Source: Poriferisodalis sp965262965 | GTDB lineage: Bacteria > Actinomycetota > Acidimicrobiia > Acidimicrobiales > Poriferisodalaceae | Length of the DNA: 64,000 bases | Reading direction: 5' to 3' | NCBI RefSeq assembly: GCF_965262965.1 | Contig: NZ_OZ253573.1 | Coordinates: forward strand, 310,001-374,000 | Part shown: piece by piece, positions 61,750 through 64,000 of the stretch | How positions within the stretch are numbered: position 1 is the first letter of the stretch | Layout: the number at the start of each line of letters is the position of its first letter | Notes under the pieces: model-generated | The model's input: the letters and a program-made list of their open reading frames with translations, nothing else | Database searches by the model: none | Told to the model about the DNA's origin: nothing | Program-made: the position numbers and the translations under genes

Positions 61750-62649
61750 ATGAGCGAAACAATGGCCGCGACACCGGCTTCGCAGACTCAGATGGTCACC
61801 TTGACCGTGGACGGCGCAGAAATCTCGGTGCCTGCTGGGCAAACAGTGCTCGCAGCGTGCACCGCGGCGGGCGTGTCGACTCCCACGATCTGCTGGGCGC
61901 CCAATCTCACACCGGTCAACGTCTGCCGAGTGTGCGTCGTGGAGCTCGAAGGCTCCCGAACCCTTGTGCCTGCGTGTTCTCGGCCGGCAGAAGACGGCAT
62001 GGTGATCAGCACGGACTCCGATCGAGTGCGCCACAGCCGCCGAATGGTGCTGGAGTTCCTCGGTTCTGCCAACGATCTCAGCCAGGCCACGGAGATCAAC
62101 GAATGGTCTGCGGAATACGGCGCCGACCCGGACCGCTACGACATGGCCGAGCAGGTCGACGAGCCCGTTCGGGTTCAAGATGAGCTGTACATCCGGGCCT
62201 ACGACCGCTGCGTCCTTTGCTACAAGTGCGTCGAGGCCTGCGGTGACGACGCTCAGCACACGTTCGCGATCGCAGTGGCTGGACGCGGCTTCGATGCCCG
62301 TATCCGCACTGAGTACGACGTCGAGCTTCCAGAGTCGGCGTGCGTCTACTGCGGCAATTGCGTCGCTGTCTGCCCGACCGGGGCCCTGCAATTCCGAACA
62401 GAGTTCGATCTTCGAGCCGTGGGGGAGTGGCGCCCCGATTCCCAGACCGTGACCCGCACGGTCTGCTCGTATTGCGGCGTCGGCTGCAATCTCGATCTTC
62501 ACGTCCAGGACGAACGCATCGTGAAGGTCACCTCGCCCGCCGATCACTCAGTGACAAGCGGCCATTTGTGCATCAAGGGGCGATTCGGATGGCAATACGT
62601 CCACGCCCCTGCTTTCGAGCCCCCAGCGCCTGGCGCAGCGGGCCAGTAA
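61750..62649 (+). CDS. NuoG-like Fe-S subunit carrying the missing formate dehydrogenase N-terminus
   Basis: The 299 residues hold a plant-type [2Fe-2S] domain (ICWAPNLTPVNVCRVC, VPACSRP), then a segment where NuoG/FdsA normally has His-Cys3 cluster ligands but none are visible (VLEFLGSANDLSQ), two 4Fe-4S motifs (CVLCYKCVEAC, CVYCGNCVAVCP) and a C-terminal molybdopterin-type Fe4S4 domain (CSYCGVGC to LCIKGRFGWQYVHAP). It ends exactly where the catalytic subunit gene at 57839 begins in intact FdsA-type proteins. The two together make one FdsA equivalent. ATG 61750 is 10 bases after the NuoEF fusion stop. Confidence 0.88.
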   Translation: MSETMAATPASQTQMVTLTVDGAEISVPAGQTVLAACTAAGVSTPTICWAPNLTPVNVCRVCVVELEGSRTLVPACSRPAEDGMVISTDSDRVRHSRRMVLEFLGSANDLSQATEINEWSAEYGADPDRYDMAEQVDEPVRVQDELYIRAYDRCVLCYKCVEACGDDAQHTFAIAVAGRGFDARIRTEYDVELPESACVYCGNCVAVCPTGALQFRTEFDLRAVGEWRPDSQTVTRTVCSYCGVGCNLDLHVQDERIVKVTSPADHSVTSGHLCIKGRFGWQYVHAPAFEPPAPGAAGQ

Positions 62650-62670
62650 CGGCCAGGACACCGCTAGCCC

Positions 62671-64000
62671 ATGTCGGCGACTGAGCCGACTTCCGAACGA
62701 GTCTCCCGCCGGGAGCGAGCGTTGGAGCGCGCCCGCCAGGCGGTGTCGGAGCACACGCCCCGCATCGCACGCGTTTCGCCTCCCGAATCGCCCGAACCAC
62801 TCGTCGGCGGACCGGCGCTGGAATCGCCAGCTGCCCGCAGCACTGCGCTGTTCATCGGCATCGCACTGCTGATGGCCGGCAATGGCCTGCAGAACACGTT
62901 GCTGGGTGTTCGGGCCCAGTCCGAAGGCTTCGGCTCGACGGTTGCGGGCCTCGTCATGGCGATGAACTTCATGGGCTTCTTGGCCGGTGCGGCACTGGCG
63001 CCTCGGTTCTTGCGCCAAGTCGGGCACGTTCGGGTGTTCGCAGCGCTGGCCTCCGCAGGCAGCAGCGTGGTGCTGGTGCAAGCGGTGTTCATCCACCCGA
63101 TCGTGTGGGGCGTTGGACGATTCAGCTGGGGCGTGTGCTTCGCCGGGCTGATCGTCGTCGCCGAAACATGGCTCAACGAGTTGGCCACCAACGAGAACCG
63201 GGGACGTGTCCTCGCTCGTTACATGGTGATCACGATGGGAGCTATCGCGACCGGCCAGCTGCTGGTCGCGACTGCGGACACCAACGGCTTTGCTCTGTTT
63301 GCCGTCGTGTCGGTGCTCGTGTCGCTGGCGCTCGTGCCGATGTCGCTGTCGGCATCGAGCAGCCCCGCAATCGTCGCACCCGAGCCGCTTGGGCTTCGAA
63401 CGCTGCTCCGCACTGCGCCGACGGGCGTCGTGGTCGCGTTTCTCGTCGGCGGGGCGCTCGGATCGATCTCTGCCATCGGTCCGGTGTACGCATCGGCGAG
63501 AGGGCTGTCGCCCGTGCAGGTGGCGATGTTCGTCGCTGCCCCGATGGTCGGCAGCCTGTTCGGCCAACTTCCGCTGGGGCGTCTGTCAGACCGGGTTCCT
63601 CGACGAGCGGTGATCGTGGTTGCGTCCGCGATTGCCGGCACGATGTGCCTGCTGATGCTCGCACTCGACGAGCGTGGCCTTGCGGGCATCGTGGTGATGG
63701 CAGTGATGGGAGCGTTTGCCTACCCCGTGTACTCGCTCGCGATTGCCCAGGCGAACGACTGGCTGCGGCACACGCAGCGAGCCAGCGCGAGCGCTCTGCT
63801 GGTGCGCATGAACGGCATCGGAGCCACTGTGGGACCAATGAGCGCGGCAATCGGCATGTCGGTGACGCTGAACGCCTTCTATTTCGAGATGGCAGCTGCG
63901 CATGCGCTGATCGTGCTGTTCGTCGTGGCGCGGGTGCTCCTGGTGGCCGGGCCGGCGGTCGCAGATCAGGGCGCCTTCCATCCCATCCCCGCACGAGCCA
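62671..64000 (+). CDS. MFS transporter, YcaD-like, 3' end missing
   Basis: ATG 62671 opens a frame that runs off the window end; 443 residues are visible. After a 50-residue hydrophilic N-terminus there are about 12 hydrophobic segments. ETWLNELATNENRGRVLARY and GPVYASARGLS resemble the YcaD group of MFS proteins. It is 21 bases after the formate dehydrogenase Fe-S gene and could be co-transcribed. The substrate is unknown; a role in uptake for the one-carbon island is only a possibility. Confidence 0.82.
   Translation, partial: MSATEPTSERVSRRERALERARQAVSEHTPRIARVSPPESPEPLVGGPALESPAARSTALFIGIALLMAGNGLQNTLLGVRAQSEGFGSTVAGLVMAMNFMGFLAGAALAPRFLRQVGHVRVFAALASAGSSVVLVQAVFIHPIVWGVGRFSWGVCFAGLIVVAETWLNELATNENRGRVLARYMVITMGAIATGQLLVATADTNGFALFAVVSVLVSLALVPMSLSASSSPAIVAPEPLGLRTLLRTAPTGVVVAFLVGGALGSISAIGPVYASARGLSPVQVAMFVAAPMVGSLFGQLPLGRLSDRVPRRAVIVVASAIAGTMCLLMLALDERGLAGIVVMAVMGAFAYPVYSLAIAQANDWLRHTQRASASALLVRMNGIGATVGPMSAAIGMSVTLNAFYFEMAAAHALIVLFVVARVLLVAGPAVADQGAFHPIPARA

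Noticed and set aside
1..64000. tRNA or rRNA genes
   Set aside because: I looked through the intergenic gaps for cloverleaf signatures and conserved rRNA segments and found none. A tRNA scan would confirm.

Overview
The window is GC-rich, almost fully coding, and reads as actinobacterial. The evidence is a murE-to-ftsZ division cluster with no ftsA, followed by pgeF, yggS, sepF and yggT; a proteasome activator (Bpa) with a GVYL tail; an F420-type luciferase-like oxidoreductase; a eukaryote-like IleRS; and an SCO6745-family protein. The gene mix (DUF35/thiolase, CaiB, PhyH, SDR, GlnRS) suggests a class near Acidimicrobiia. That placement is an inference from gene content only; no rRNA or tRNA gene was found.

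Layout. 1-15133: cell wall and division block ftsI(partial)-murE-mraY-murD-ftsW-murG-murC-murB-ftsQ-ftsZ-pgeF-yggS-sepF-yggT plus a coiled-coil/disordered protein. Most junctions overlap by about 4 bases. murF is missing from its usual place between murE and mraY. 15182-24395: ileS, a DksA-like protein with most zinc cysteines lost, lspA, rluD-type pseudouridine synthase, an Rrf2 regulator, a phosphodiesterase, bpa, a hypothetical gene and a nitroreductase. 24566-30678: acyl-CoA/lipid-type genes, an SDR translationally coupled to glnS, and an SCO6745 protein.

30756-40183 is a decayed, mobile-looking stretch. It holds an SRPBCC gene with its middle deleted, a truncated DUF1761 gene, a 689-bp IS30-type remnant with exact 11-bp inverted ends sitting between two truncated genes, an AAA/DUF4143 fragment, and a frameshifted RES toxin/antitoxin pair. 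Between these lies a 1668-residue surface protein made of four tandem cadherin-like+FN3 units, a propeller-like region and two cell-wall-binding repeats. A run of 20 C lies just upstream of its signal peptide, which suggests phase variation.

40184-49614 carries a phosphotransferase fused to DUF6285, a PhyH dioxygenase, dihydroorotase, a CaiB-type CoA-transferase, a frameshifted denD, serA and an MFS transporter.

49611-62649 is a coherent one-carbon island: an MTHFR-like gene and fhs on the minus strand; divergently a dimethylglycine/sarcosine dehydrogenase-like flavoprotein (FAD+GcvT) with etfB-etfA; then an IclR regulator divergent from an NAD-type formate dehydrogenase. The formate dehydrogenase catalytic subunit has an in-frame TGA with a SECIS-like hairpin immediately downstream, so it is most probably a selenoprotein. 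Its iron-sulfur N-terminal part is encoded as a separate gene at the end of the operon, after a NuoE-NuoF fusion. Two similar 21-base palindromic sites lie in the two divergent intergenic regions of the island, pointing to one regulon. The proposed flow is N-methyl groups to methylene-THF, then formate (with ATP from Fhs in reverse), then CO2 and NADH. A partial MFS gene ends the window.

Across the window eight start codons lie 6-7 bases after a TANNNT -10 hexamer with no ribosome-binding site, which indicates that leaderless transcription is common.
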